Below, one piece after another: positions 1 to 5,014 of a stretch of DNA of 7,758 bases (its first letter is position 1; each line of letters begins with the position of its first letter). Source of the stretch: an uncultured cyanobacterium (GTDB taxonomy: Bacteria > Cyanobacteriota > Vampirovibrionia > Gastranaerophilales > Gastranaerophilaceae); assembly GCA_945836835.1 (NCBI GenBank), contig CAMAML010000047.1, forward strand, positions 1 to 7,758, given 5' to 3'. The position numbers and the translations under genes are program-made. The notes beneath the pieces were generated by a model that saw only the letters and a list, made by a program, of their open reading frames with translations, was not told the DNA's origin and searched no databases.

Positions 1-1
1 C

Positions 2-772
2 GGGATTACCGTTCCCGGCATGCTCATTTTTATGAAAGCCTTTTGGGATTATCTCGTTGCCTACGGTGCCTTAAACTCCATTACGGATGGTTTTTTGTCC
101 ACGGGAAAAATTTACGATTTTCAGGCTCACAGAGAAACTGTTACCCAATACACGCTTAAATATATGGCTTTGTGGTTTTTGTATTCAATATTTTGGCTTG
201 TTGCGATTTTTCCGTTGTTTTGGGTAATCGGGGCGTTCTGTTTTATATATTTTATCTTGATTTTTCAGGTGTTCACGTTTGAACCCGAGCTTACGCCTTT
301 GGAGTATTTTAAAAGAAGTTTTGAACTCATCCGAGGAAACGCATTCAGAACTCTGCTTATAATGCTCACAATCGGGATTTTTACCCACATACTTTTTGTG
401 CAGGGGATTTCCGTATTCTTTGATTTTACAAAATTGACGTATGCTCTAAGCACCGTTTTTGAAAAAACCATCGTCGGCTATATCCCGATAAGCACCATTA
501 ACGAGACAATGCTTAATCTCAACCCGATGTTTGATGTCATCACCCCTTCCAAGGTTGCGAACTTTTTGGTGTTACAAATCGTTTCATTTATAGTGATAGG
601 TTTTACGCTGCCTTTGAGGAGCGTCACCTGGACACTGTGGTATAAAGCGTTAAGTGAGGATAAGGCGGAAAAAAAACAAAAGACCAAAACATCCAAAAAA
701 GGCGGAAAGAAAGTTGTCAAAAAATTAGACCCCGAGATTATTAAACGGGCAACAAGAAAGTACGACGACTAA
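2..772 (+). CDS. Polytopic membrane protein, 5' end outside window
   Basis: The frame is open to the left edge (GITVPG precedes the first Met at 20). No Shine-Dalgarno site lies before that Met, so this is most likely the C-terminal part of a longer protein. Counting from the Met at 20, hydrophobic segments lie at about residues 48-88 (two helices with a short turn), 111-134 and 179-199. A basic, Lys-rich tail follows at about 213-247 (KAEKKQKTKTSKKGGKKVVKK), probably cytoplasmic. The stretch EYFKRSFELIRGN between membrane helices recalls poorly characterised multi-pass membrane families (DUF975-like or glycerophosphodiesterase membrane domains), but I cannot assign a family. The gene ends 15 bp before the zinc-ribbon gene, so the two are probably co-transcribed. 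Coding potential is clear; function is unknown. Confidence 0.8.
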   Translation, partial: GITVPGMLIFMKAFWDYLVAYGALNSITDGFLSTGKIYDFQAHRETVTQYTLKYMALWFLYSIFWLVAIFPLFWVIGAFCFIYFILIFQVFTFEPELTPLEYFKRSFELIRGNAFRTLLIMLTIGIFTHILFVQGISVFFDFTKLTYALSTVFEKTIVGYIPISTINETMLNLNPMFDVITPSKVANFLVLQIVSFIVIGFTLPLRSVTWTLWYKALSEDKAEKKQKTKTSKKGGKKVVKKLDPEIIKRATRKYDD

Positions 773-787
773 ATAGAGGAAGAAAAA

Positions 788-1015
788 ATGTTCATCTGCA
801 AAAACTGCAAATCCGTTGATAAATTTGAACTCATGTTCTCGCCCGACTACCGAGGACCGAGAGTTTACGAACAGAGTTACAACAAAAAAAATGAACTCCA
901 AATTTCCGTCGACGGCTACACCTTCATCCCCGACTTGCAGTTTATGAACGAACATGCCGTCTGCAGGTATTGCGGACAAATTTATATGTGGGATTACGAT
1001 TATAAGGAAAATTAG
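788..1015 (+). CDS. Small zinc-ribbon-like protein, 75 aa
   Basis: A 75-residue protein with two CxxC knuckles, C4-K-N-C7 near the N-terminus and C59-R-Y-C62 near the C-terminus. They could form one four-cysteine zinc ribbon bridged by about 50 residues. The segment between is hydrophilic and aromatic (Tyr/Phe-rich) with no membrane helix, so the protein is probably cytoplasmic. The start is supported by GAGGAAG at 776-782, close before the ATG. The TAG stop abuts the ATG of rph directly, which suggests translational coupling. I do not recognise a named family. The role could be nucleic-acid or protein binding, but nothing in the sequence settles that. The cysteine pairs and tight operon position make it a convincing real gene. 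Confidence 0.8.
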   Translation: MFICKNCKSVDKFELMFSPDYRGPRVYEQSYNKKNELQISVDGYTFIPDLQFMNEHAVCRYCGQIYMWDYDYKEN

Positions 1016-1717
1016 ATGAGAAAGAACAGAAAAAATAACGAGTTGAGAGAGATTAAGTTCACCAAAGATTTTACCAAAAACGCTTTAGGTTCGGTTTTGG
1101 TAGAATTTGGGGACACAAAAGTTATCACGACCGCCTCGGTCGAAGAGGGAAAGCCAAAGTGGATGGACAAAGACGACAAACGCGGCTGGCTTACGGCGGA
1201 ATATTCGCTTCTCCCTTCTTCCACAAATACGAGATGTCAAAGAGAAAGGACGAAAATTTCGGGCAGAACTCAGGAAATCCAACGGCTTATCGGCAGAAGT
1301 CTTCGGGCATGCGTTGATTTGGAGAAGATGACGGATTTGACTATAACGATAGATGCCGACGTAATCCAAGCCGACGGCGGCACAAGAACCGCAAGCATTT
1401 GCGGCGGTTTTGTCGCATTAAAAATTGCCGTTGAAAAATTGATTGCGGAAGGCAAACTTTCCAAAAATCCGATAATTGAGCCGATAGGTGCCGTGTCCGT
1501 TGGGGTTATCGACGGAGAAGTTTGTTTGGATTTGAACTATGAAGAGGACTCTCACGCCCAAGTCGACAGTAACGTCGTCTTGACAAAAAGCGGTAAGATT
1601 ATTGAGTTTCAGACGACAGCCGAGGGTGAGCCTTACGAGTACGAGCAAATGCTCGAAATTTTCAATCTTGCAAAACAAGGTATTGACAAAATAATTGATA
1701 TTTATGATAAAATTTAG
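1016..1717 (+). CDS. rph: Ribonuclease PH
   Basis: Phosphate-dependent 3'-5' exoribonuclease that trims the 3' ends of tRNA precursors, using phosphate and releasing nucleoside diphosphates. It is cytoplasmic and normally a hexameric ring. The 233-aa length is normal for the family. Hallmarks run in order: GSVLVEFGDTKV (25-36), TAEYSLLP (60-67), SGRTQEIQRLIGRSLRA (82-98), DADVIQADGGTRTAS (113-127), DLNYEEDSHAQVDSNVV (172-188) and TAEGEPY (201-207). By alignment with E. coli RNase PH, R84 and R124 match phosphate-site residues R86 and R126, and acidic residues in LNYEED correspond to the metal-binding region. The loop before SGRT (QRERTKI) is about two residues shorter than in B. subtilis as I remember it. 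AAGGA at 1004-1008 lies 7 nt before the ATG. rdgB, a common neighbour, is not next door. Confidence 0.97.
   Translation: MRKNRKNNELREIKFTKDFTKNALGSVLVEFGDTKVITTASVEEGKPKWMDKDDKRGWLTAEYSLLPSSTNTRCQRERTKISGRTQEIQRLIGRSLRACVDLEKMTDLTITIDADVIQADGGTRTASICGGFVALKIAVEKLIAEGKLSKNPIIEPIGAVSVGVIDGEVCLDLNYEEDSHAQVDSNVVLTKSGKIIEFQTTAEGEPYEYEQMLEIFNLAKQGIDKIIDIYDKI
1683..1713 (+). promoter_or_regulatory. Possible promoter for the small exported protein
   Basis: A perfect TTGACA (1683-1688) lies in the 3' end of rph. Seventeen bases later comes GATAAA (1706-1711), with TAAAAT overlapping at 1708-1713. Transcription would start near 1718-1722, about 35 bases before the ATG at 1756. Such boxes arise easily in A/T-rich coding sequence, so this is only a candidate. 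It would let the small exported protein be expressed independently of the rph operon. Confidence 0.35.
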
Positions 1718-1755
1718 TAGCATGTAAATTGGTAACAGTGAAAGGAGAAATTATC

Positions 1756-2034
1756 ATGAAAAAAATGTTAGCAATCGCTTTAATGGCAACGGTTATCATG
1801 GCAGGTGCAGCTCAAGCTGCAACCACAACAAATTCTAACAACAAAGTTTCAACCTGGTTGAACCAAACGGCGTCCAAGGTTGAAAAAGCTGAAAACGACG
1901 CGGCTGCAAGAAGAGCCGAAAACGAAAAGAAAGCAGCTGCAAAGAAAGCGGAAAACGAAAAAGCAAGAGCGGAAGCTCAAGCAAAAGTTGAAAAGAAAAA
2001 ACAACAACTTAAATCTTTGTTCTCGGCTGACTAA
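1756..2034 (+). CDS. Small exported Lys/Ala/Glu-rich helical protein, 92 aa
   Basis: The ATG at 1756 is chosen because AAAGGAG at 1741-1747 lies 8 nt before it and because it opens a classic signal peptide: basic MKK, a hydrophobic core (LAIALMATVIMAGA), then AQA with likely cleavage after A21. The mature part, about 71 residues, has a short Thr/Asn-rich linker followed by a charged helix of Ala, Glu, Lys and Arg. KAEND, RAENE and KAENE recur at 44, 53 and 64. It should form a long single alpha helix or coiled coil in the periplasm. It has no cysteine, no lipobox and no enzyme motif. It resembles small alanine/lysine-rich periplasmic proteins only in composition, so no family is assigned. A strong terminator follows the gene. 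The function is unknown; a short surface or periplasmic structural protein is a guess. Confidence 0.85.
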   Translation: MKKMLAIALMATVIMAGAAQAATTTNSNNKVSTWLNQTASKVEKAENDAAARRAENEKKAAAKKAENEKARAEAQAKVEKKKQQLKSLFSAD

Positions 2035-2049
2035 GGCTTTTAGGAGCTG

Positions 2050-2067
2050 TTCGGGAACCTTCCCGAA
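2050..2067. repeat. Short hairpin after the exported-protein gene
   Basis: TTCGGGA and TCCCGAA form a 7-bp stem around a 4-base loop, 16 bases after the stop at 2034. It is followed by AAAA, not a T-tract, so by itself it is not an intrinsic terminator on the plus strand. It may protect the mRNA 3' end together with the terminator just downstream. Confidence 0.5.
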
Positions 2068-2079
2068 AAACATTTATCG

Positions 2080-2117
2080 ACGGGCGGCATTTTGCAAAAT
2101 GCCGCCCGTTGTTTTTA
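2080..2117 (+). terminator. Strong rho-independent terminator
   Basis: A perfect 30-base palindrome (2080-2109; arms ACGGGCGGCATTTTG and CAAAATGCCGCCCGT) is followed by TGTTTTT. The central bases form the loop, leaving a GC-rich stem of about 12-13 bp. It ends the plus-strand run that finishes with the exported-protein gene. The convergent antidote gene stops at 2131. Read on the minus strand the same stem is followed by a weaker T-containing stretch (ATAAATGTTTTT), so it may work in both directions. Confidence 0.9.
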
Positions 2118-2130
2118 AATATTGGTACAT

Positions 2131-2484
2131 TTATGCGGATTTTCGTTCTACTTTAACTCTGCAACTGAACCCAAGCCCGTCCAAAAGTTTAAGTGCAGTA
2201 TTTAAGTGCGGGATTTTTTTCCCGTTAACAATTTCGCTCAAATTACTTCTGTCAATATTCAAATCTTTTGATAGCCTGCTGATTTCTCCCCGTCCGCGAG
2301 CTTTGACAACATAAGTCAGAGCCGTAACAAATTCATCTATATCGCCGTTAGATAAAAATTCGGATAGAGTAGTTTCAAGCCATTGGCGCTGATATTCCGC
2401 ATCAGCTAGTTGTTCTTGCAGATGTAAGTCATGGCTTTTTGTATTCTGTTTTAGCCATTTTATTTGTTGTTCAGACAGTTCCAT
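2131..2484 (-). CDS. HigA-like (XRE family) addiction-module antidote
   Basis: A 117-aa protein matching the layout of the 'probable addiction module antidote' family (COG3636/TIGR02684 type). An N-terminal helical part (about 20-62) includes FLSNGDIDEFVTALTYVVKA. A helix-turn-helix follows at about 66-104 (EISRLSKDLNIDRSNLSEIVNG, then NTALKLLDGLGF). Such antidotes bind a partner toxin and repress their own operon. The start is supported by AAGGA (plus-strand 2493-2497) 8 bases before the ATG. The usual partner is a HigB/RelE-like toxin encoded just upstream. Here the upstream frame overlaps by 14 bp but is short and not recognisably HigB. The gene may therefore be an orphan antidote, a solitary regulator, or part of a pair with an unfamiliar partner. 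The antidote-type HTH is clear; the activity is inferred. Confidence 0.82.
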   Translation of the reverse strand: MELSEQQIKWLKQNTKSHDLHLQEQLADAEYQRQWLETTLSEFLSNGDIDEFVTALTYVVKARGRGEISRLSKDLNIDRSNLSEIVNGKKIPHLNTALKLLDGLGFSCRVKVERKSA

Positions 2485-2617
2485 AAATATAATCCTTTAG
2501 AGTATTGTAGGTCAAGCCAACGTTTTTGTCAATACTTATCCGATATGCAATTTTACCTATCTTCACATAATCTGTTGAACCTTCAAGAGATTTGTAGGTC
2601 GGGTTCGACAATTTCAT
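2471..2617 (-). pseudogene. Probable truncated partner gene upstream of the antidote
   Basis: A 48-residue frame ends in TGA at 2471-2473, overlapping the antidote start by 14 bp, as toxin-antidote operons often do. Its latter part (YVKIGKIAYRISIDKN, then GLTYNTLKDYIYGTV) looks like real protein. The first residues (MKLSNPTYKS) are encoded by the palindromic repeat at 2598-2627, and the ATG at 2617 has no ribosome site. Further upstream the frame runs into more repeat sequence (2642-2664). The simplest reading is that a repeat replaced the 5' part of a gene, leaving its C-terminal end. The remnant does not resemble the HigB/RelE toxins I know. It could alternatively be an intact micro-protein. 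Confidence 0.35.
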
Positions 2618-2627
2618 CGAACCCGAC
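2598..2627. repeat. Palindromic repeat A (11-bp perfect arms)
   Basis: GTCGGGTTCGA and TCGAACCCGAC form a perfect 11-bp stem around an 8-base loop (CAATTTCA). It lies in the spacer between the antidote operon and the transglycosylase gene. The GC-rich stem contrasts with the A/T-rich flanks. The form is that of dispersed intergenic palindromes (REP or MITE-like) known in many bacteria. There is no T-tract on either side, so it is not a terminator. Confidence 0.7.
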
Positions 2628-2641
2628 AACGAAACCGGCCG

Positions 2642-2664
2642 CCCCTCTTCCGTATGGCGAGGGG
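2642..2664. repeat. Palindromic repeat B, next to repeat A
   Basis: CCCCTC and GAGGGG form a 6-bp GC stem around an 11-base loop (TTCCGTATGGC). It is 14 bp from repeat A, and the two together look like one composite element of about 70 bp. The loop and stem resemble the hairpin at 4853-4873 (CCCTCGCCCTGCGGGAG) in style but not base for base. No T-tract follows. Confidence 0.55.
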
Positions 2665-2787
2665 GAGTTCCACGGCTTTTCCGTCGAATACCACGAGGCA
2701 AACATTTGCATTGTCGAACTCGAAAATAAATTTGACAAATTGAAAAAAATCATTAATTTATAGGATACAATAAGTAGTAGTTAGGGC

Positions 2788-2793
2788 TATAAT
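2788..2793 (+). promoter_or_regulatory. Possible -10 box for the transglycosylase gene
   Basis: A perfect TATAAT about 25 bases before the ATG at 2819 would start transcription near 2800, just ahead of the ribosome site. No good -35 box is visible at the usual spacing. A TTGACA at 2732-2737 is too far away for this -10 box. It would separate this gene from everything upstream. Confidence 0.4.
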
Positions 2794-2818
2794 CCTGTTA
2801 AGACAAGGGTAGGATAAT

Positions 2819-3595
2819 ATGTTCTCGGAAATGATACAAAATTTGTTAAATTCGGGCGGTAAGACGGCTGCGATGCAGCGGTATTCGTCTTTGAGCAATC
2901 AGGTGAACAATTTTAAGGCAAAACTTACAAGTCCTGCCGTTCCTCAAAACGAAAATCCGATTGACACGCTTTACCCGAACACAAATAAAACAAACGCTTT
3001 TGAAAGTATCCTGCAAACTTCTTCGCCCGCAAATTTCGGAAACCTCCTCTTTGGCGGAAACGCAATGACGAACGGGATTGCCTCCAAAAAAGTCAGTGCA
3101 TCCGTCTATAAGCACGATTTACCAAATATTGCACAAGCCGTTAATTCGACCGTCGGCGGAAGCGGGGTTTCGCAGGCTATGGCGACGATGGCACGCTCCC
3201 CGCAGGTTGCAGGCTCAAAAACACAACTTTTGAATATGATTGATCAGGTTGCCCAAAAAAACGGGGTCGATGAAAAACTCGTAAGAGCTTTGATTAAGCA
3301 GGAGTCGGGGTTTAACCCGAACGCAACTTCAAAGGCGGGGGCTATGGGGTTGATGCAGCTTATGCCGAGTACCGCAAAGGGGCTTGGGGTAAACGACCCG
3401 TACAACCCCGTTCAAAACGTTGAGGGCGGGGTAAAATACCTGAAATCCATGTTGAACAAATACAACGGGAATGTCATTTTGGCTTTGGCGGCTTACAACG
3501 CAGGCCCGAACGCCGTTGACAAGTACGACGGAGTACCGCCTTACAAAGAAACCCAAAATTACGTAAGAAACATTTTGGCAAACTATTTGCAGTAA
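2819..3595 (+). CDS. Lytic transglycosylase, SLT domain at the C-terminus
   Basis: The protein cleaves the MurNAc-GlcNAc bond of peptidoglycan, forming 1,6-anhydroMurNAc ends. The SLT (lysozyme-like) domain fills about residues 136-258: ALIKQESGFNPNATS with catalytic E162, GAMGLMQLMPSTA (174-186), NVEGGVKYL (200-208), ALAAYNAGP (222-230) and VPPYKETQNYV (239-249). All four family motifs are intact. The first 130 residues are not a known domain: Ser/Asn-rich, with short helices (MFSEMIQNLL at the start; NAFESILQ at 59-66). There is no signal peptide or lipobox, although the enzyme must reach the periplasm. Export by a flagellar or other specialised apparatus, or release with the protein encoded next, is possible. 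Similar N-terminal layouts occur in flagellum-linked transglycosylases. The ribosome site is AAGGGTAGGA at 2805-2814. A weak stem follows the gene. Confidence 0.93.
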   Translation: MFSEMIQNLLNSGGKTAAMQRYSSLSNQVNNFKAKLTSPAVPQNENPIDTLYPNTNKTNAFESILQTSSPANFGNLLFGGNAMTNGIASKKVSASVYKHDLPNIAQAVNSTVGGSGVSQAMATMARSPQVAGSKTQLLNMIDQVAQKNGVDEKLVRALIKQESGFNPNATSKAGAMGLMQLMPSTAKGLGVNDPYNPVQNVEGGVKYLKSMLNKYNGNVILALAAYNAGPNAVDKYDGVPPYKETQNYVRNILANYLQ

Positions 3596-3616
3596 AATAT
3601 TACGAAAAGTTTACAT

Positions 3617-3642
3617 TTGCAAAAATTTTTGGCAATTTTTTT
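3617..3642 (+). terminator. Weak terminator-like stem after the transglycosylase gene
   Basis: TTGC-AAAAA pairs with TTTTT-G-GCAA (one bulged G), followed directly by seven T. The stem is A/T-rich and folds with almost no loop, so it would be weak. It lies between the transglycosylase stop (3595) and the next gene (3706) and could lower read-through. Confidence 0.3.
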
Positions 3643-3705
3643 CAAGAAAAATACTTTATTACCATGTAGGTTAGGTTTAAAGTATTATTTTGAAAGGTTA
3701 TTGTT

Positions 3706-4701
3706 ATGACAGGTGTGAATTTTAGTGCAATGACGCCGCAACAGATGTATCAGATGTACGGGGCGGGGCAAGCGGGATACACTCCTTACACGGGAGCAAG
3801 TACCCCTATGAAGATGCAAGGTCAGCTTGACAGGGATGTGTATCAGCCTTCGTCGGGGATTGGGCTTGGCGGAATTGCCACGACCGCCGTAGCCGGTGGT
3901 GTTGCGGGCGGAGCAGCAGGCTATTGGTGGTTGAACAATCCCGTAACAAAGGGCGAAAACGGAGTTTTAGAGGTTAATCCCGATATTTACAAGAACTATG
4001 ACAACTATACGTTGAAAACCGAAGTGGATAAGGCAATTAAGCAAGCGGAAATTTCGGCGATGAGCCCATCCGGTGTTACAAGTCATGAGCAGTATGAGGC
4101 ATTGAAAAAGCTGGCAAATGTTGATGACGTTAAAAAATTGCCTAAGGAGGTTGTCGACAATTTGGGCGGAATTACCGACGATCCTGCCGTTGCGAAAAGT
4201 AAGGTAGACAATATTAAAACCGCTTTGGACGGTATCAATCGTGCCGAAATAACGACGGATACATTCAAAAAAGTTCAACCGAATTTGGTTGCGGACAAGT
4301 TTGAGTTTTTGAAGAACTATGACGGCGTAAAGGCAAACTTGGATAACCTCGGTGCGGGGGCAACGGAAGAACAGCTTGAACAGTTTATTTTGAATAACAA
4401 AAAGATGTTCAACCTTGCAGGCAAAACCGACGCTGAAGTTGCGAAAGAGATTGCGAGATCGGGGTATGACGGAGTGTTGTCCAAACTTGAAGGGCTGAAA
4501 AGCACTTATGAGCCTGTTGTAAGCGGTGTCAAGAGTAAAATACTCAGGGCGGTTGACAATGAAGGGAAACTCAGTTCAACTTTGGGTGATGATATGAAAG
4601 CCGTTATCGGTGATTTTAAACTCTCACAAGCCAAAAAACTCGGTAAATGGGGTGCTGCAATCGGCGGCGGATTAGCTCTAATATACTCCTTGTTTGCCTA
4701 A
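3706..4701 (+). CDS. Unrecognised 331-aa protein with membrane segments at both ends
   Basis: The start is supported by GAAAGG at 3692-3697, 8 bases before the ATG. Residues 1-50 form a flexible Met/Gln/Tyr/Gly/Pro-rich stretch (TPQQMYQMYGAGQAGYTPYTG). Residues 51-76 are a glycine-zipper membrane segment (GIGLGGIATTAVAGGVAGGA, then AGYWW). Residues 80-308 are soluble, charged and mostly helical, with many VDNI/VDDVKK/LDNLG-like turns. Residues 314-331 are a second hydrophobic segment ending at the last residue (WGAAIGGGLALIYSLFA). There is no signal peptide or cysteine. The layout suggests a soluble domain held to the membrane at both ends, or a pore or tail-anchored effector. It lies 110 bp after the transglycosylase on the same strand and may work with it at the envelope. 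I do not recognise a family. A phage tape-measure or needle-tip protein is a remote alternative. Confidence 0.85.
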   Translation: MTGVNFSAMTPQQMYQMYGAGQAGYTPYTGASTPMKMQGQLDRDVYQPSSGIGLGGIATTAVAGGVAGGAAGYWWLNNPVTKGENGVLEVNPDIYKNYDNYTLKTEVDKAIKQAEISAMSPSGVTSHEQYEALKKLANVDDVKKLPKEVVDNLGGITDDPAVAKSKVDNIKTALDGINRAEITTDTFKKVQPNLVADKFEFLKNYDGVKANLDNLGAGATEEQLEQFILNNKKMFNLAGKTDAEVAKEIARSGYDGVLSKLEGLKSTYEPVVSGVKSKILRAVDNEGKLSSTLGDDMKAVIGDFKLSQAKKLGKWGAAIGGGLALIYSLFA

Positions 4702-4760
4702 CCGAATATGATACCGTACAGCTAAAAGAGGTGACTAAATTTTTAGTGTATACTCATAAT

Positions 4761-4786
4761 ACAGTCCTGTATACATACAGGACTGT
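4761..4786. repeat. 26-bp inverted repeat, 11-bp perfect arms
   Basis: ACAGTCCTGTA and TACAGGACTGT pair around a TACA loop. The plus strand continues with AAAAATAAA and the minus strand with ATTATGAG, so neither gives a canonical T-tract. GTATAC occurs at 4748-4753 and again at 4769-4774, 21 bp apart (about two helical turns). The site could be a transcript-end stem for either convergent gene or a protein-binding site. Confidence 0.6.
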
Positions 4787-4852
4787 AAAAATAAATGAAG
4801 AAAAATTTTTTCGATAATCGGCAAATTTTACGATTTCAAAATGACTGTCAAA

Positions 4853-4926
4853 TCTCCCTCGCCCTGCGGGAGAGAGCGGACATAGTCCACTCTTGTGTGG
4901 AGACGAAGGGACACAAGGTTCTCCAC
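4853..4926. repeat. Structured GC-rich intergenic element
   Basis: The first hairpin is TCTCCC (4853-4858) with GGGAGA (4868-4873) around TCGCCCTGC. It is followed by GTGGAG (4897-4902), which can pair with CTCCAC (4921-4926) or, less well, with GTCCAC (4885-4890). The GC content stands out from the A/T-rich flanks. It looks like a dispersed palindromic repeat of the CCCTCGCCCTGCGGGAG kind seen between genes in many bacteria. No protein reading is convincing. Confidence 0.55.
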
Positions 4927-4948
4927 GCTTCGAGAATTGGTGCATACA

Positions 4949-4974
4949 ACTTAATCACTCAGTCACTTAATCAC
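4949..4974. repeat. Octamer tandem repeat
   Basis: On the minus strand the stretch reads GTGATTAA, GTGACTGA, GTGATTAA, then GT: three copies of an 8-base unit, the middle one with two changes. ACTGAGTGAGTG recurs around the stop of the HNH-like gene (5015-5017). A related arrangement, ACTTAA-CAC-AGT-AACTTAAT, lies at 7496-7514 at the other end of the lysis block. Confidence 0.5.
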
Positions 4975-5014
4975 AAACAAATACCATTTCGTGCCACGAT
5001 TATCCCACACTCAC

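Larger units (their letters stand above)
4702..5014. other. Gene-free, repeat-rich spacer between convergent genes
   Basis: This 313-bp spacer separates the plus-strand membrane-protein gene from the minus-strand HNH-like gene, the two converging here. No credible gene was seen: the frames that cross it consist largely of repeat sequence and lack ribosome sites. It holds a small palindrome ACTAAATTTTTAGT (4734-4747), a 26-bp inverted repeat (4761-4786), a GC-rich structured element (4853-4926) and an 8-base tandem repeat (4949-4974). No canonical terminator with a T-tract was found for either gene. Confidence 0.7.

Noticed and set aside
1085..1369. Minus-strand frame of 94 residues inside rph
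   Set aside because: It is a shadow of the highly conserved RNase PH frame.
1729..1755. Upstream TTG start for the exported protein
   Set aside because: It would put nine residues before the signal peptide and lacks a ribosome site, while AAAGGAG sits ideally before the ATG at 1756.
1880..2314. 144-residue plus-strand frame running across the terminator
   Set aside because: It is a frame-shifted reading of the Lys-rich helix gene, then the terminator, then antisense to the antidote gene.
3659..3688. Promoter TTACCA / TATTAT before the two-anchor membrane protein gene
   Set aside because: Weak matches with an 18-base spacer in very A/T-rich sequence; not distinguishable from chance.
4754..4945. 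63-residue minus-strand frame containing PLSPAGRGR
   Set aside because: It is a reading of the palindromic repeat, with no ribosome site.
4949..4974. CRISPR array
   Set aside because: The repeat unit is only 8 bases without spacers; no array of repeats and spacers exists anywhere in the window.
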